From assembly GCA_002389055.1 (NCBI GenBank), contig DGNT01000150.1, forward strand, positions 1 through 7,455: a stretch of DNA of 7,455 nt. Direction: 5' to 3'. The notes under the pieces were generated by a model that was not told the DNA's origin, did no database searches, and was given only the letters and a program-made list of their open reading frames with translations. Positions 6,970-7,455 of the stretch are shown in pieces. Position 1 is the stretch's first letter. Each line of letters opens with the position of its first letter. The stretch comes from Alcanivorax sp. UBA4485. Lineage in GTDB: Bacteria; Pseudomonadota; Gammaproteobacteria; Pseudomonadales; Alcanivoracaceae. The translations under genes and the position numbers were made by a program.

Positions 6970-7455
6970 CGACAGCCAACGTCACCCTGGACGATCCGTT
7001 CTACTACCTGCATCACTTCCACGAAGTGCTGAGCTGGGTGGCGTCCCGCCATGGCGATCTGCTCGACAATCAGGAGCACGCCTTCGTGTCGGCGTTCGCA
7101 GAACTGCCCCGGCCGTCGCGGGCCTTGCTGGTGCGTATGGTGACGCGCAAGGGCGAGCACTTCCGGGCCGACAAACTGGTCTACCCGGAGATCGGCGATA
7201 CCCTCAGCGCCGCCGCGCCGCTGATCGATCACGGCTGGCTTGACCCGGACCCGGCGCTGGATGTGCCGACTCTGTTCCGGCTGTTCACCAAGGCGGAACT
7301 GCGCCACCTGCTGCGCGAACCGCTGGCCGCCGTCGGAGTGCCGGGTTCGGCCCGCAAGGCCGACTGGCTGGAAGCGCTGTGCGCGCTTGAGGATGTGTAC
7401 CAGGCGCCGCCGGACACGCCGGTGTACCGCCTTACCCTGATGCCCCTGTGCGACC
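6957..7455 (+). CDS. FAN1-type VRR-NUC nuclease, N-terminal part (runs off window)
   Basis: The frame is open from the ATG at 6957 to the window edge, giving 166 residues. The sequence DDPFYYLHHFHEVLSWVASRHGDLL (about residues 12-36) and the segment LPRPSRALLVRMVTRKGEHFRADKLVYPEIGDT (about 52-84) match the N-terminal region of bacterial FAN1 homologues. LFTKAELRHLLREPLAAVGVPGSARKADWLEAL at about 110-142 resembles the SAP-like DNA-binding part. The VRR-NUC nuclease domain would lie beyond the window, as the bacterial proteins are usually over 500 residues. FAN1 proteins cut branched DNA and take part in interstrand crosslink repair. The start is the only plausible one: the next in-frame ATG falls inside the conserved region, and an in-frame GTG at 6927 lacks a ribosome site. 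No Shine-Dalgarno is seen, and the start codon sits in a 14-bp inverted-repeat arm. The exporter gene ends 35 bp upstream. The family call is from recalled motifs. Confidence 0.8.
   Translation, partial: MDSAPTANVTLDDPFYYLHHFHEVLSWVASRHGDLLDNQEHAFVSAFAELPRPSRALLVRMVTRKGEHFRADKLVYPEIGDTLSAAAPLIDHGWLDPDPALDVPTLFRLFTKAELRHLLREPLAAVGVPGSARKADWLEALCALEDVYQAPPDTPVYRLTLMPLCD

Noticed and set aside
6929..6975. Intrinsic terminator for the LysE-family gene
   Set aside because: The stem is strong, but no T-run follows it on either strand and it extends into the next coding region. A roadblock role is not excluded.

Overview
The window is a gene-dense stretch of high-GC DNA, with strong G/C bias at third codon positions and almost no intergenic space. 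It suggests a gammaproteobacterium of the Pseudomonas/Alcanivorax/Halomonas kind. The main reason is the gcdR-gcdH-gcdG layout together with a glutaryl-CoA dehydrogenase sequence very like the Pseudomonas type. The genus assignment is only an impression, because no search was possible.

Left part (1-1877, + strand). The window opens with the last codons of an unidentified gene ending in a transmembrane helix and a basic tail. A two-gene unit follows, joined by an ATGA overlap: a small exported YtkA-like protein rich in Met/His with a C-terminal Cys-Cys, and an exported di-haem cytochrome c peroxidase/MauG-like enzyme. The pair looks like a periplasmic redox module in which the di-haem enzyme may act on, or with, the small and possibly metal-binding protein.

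Centre (1855-5349). This is a glutarate catabolism locus. A LysR regulator (gcdR, - strand) is transcribed away from gcdH-gcdG (+ strand), whose reading frames overlap by 4 bp. GcdG would move CoA from succinyl-CoA to glutarate. GcdH would convert glutaryl-CoA to crotonyl-CoA plus CO2, passing electrons to electron-transferring flavoprotein. This is the last section of the 5-aminovalerate route of lysine degradation. The 175-bp gap between gcdR and gcdH holds a LysR-type T-N11-A dyad, a second palindrome against a candidate -35 box, and a plausible sigma70 promoter. The 3' end of gcdR overlaps the 3' end of the di-haem enzyme gene by 23 bp.

Right part (5350-7455, + strand). An AraC-family regulator is followed by a LysE/RhtB-family exporter, a common regulator-efflux pair. 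The N-terminal 166 codons of a FAN1-type VRR-NUC DNA repair nuclease then run off the window. The most striking non-coding structure is a perfect 14-bp inverted repeat (6929-6942 and 6956-6969) between the exporter and the nuclease gene. Its right arm contains the nuclease start codon, its spacer contains an extended -10 promoter element, and no Shine-Dalgarno sequence is visible. This suggests a leaderless transcript whose start codon would be hidden in any read-through mRNA.

No tRNA, rRNA, CRISPR array, insertion sequence or phage gene was seen. No stretch longer than 300 bases lacks a gene.
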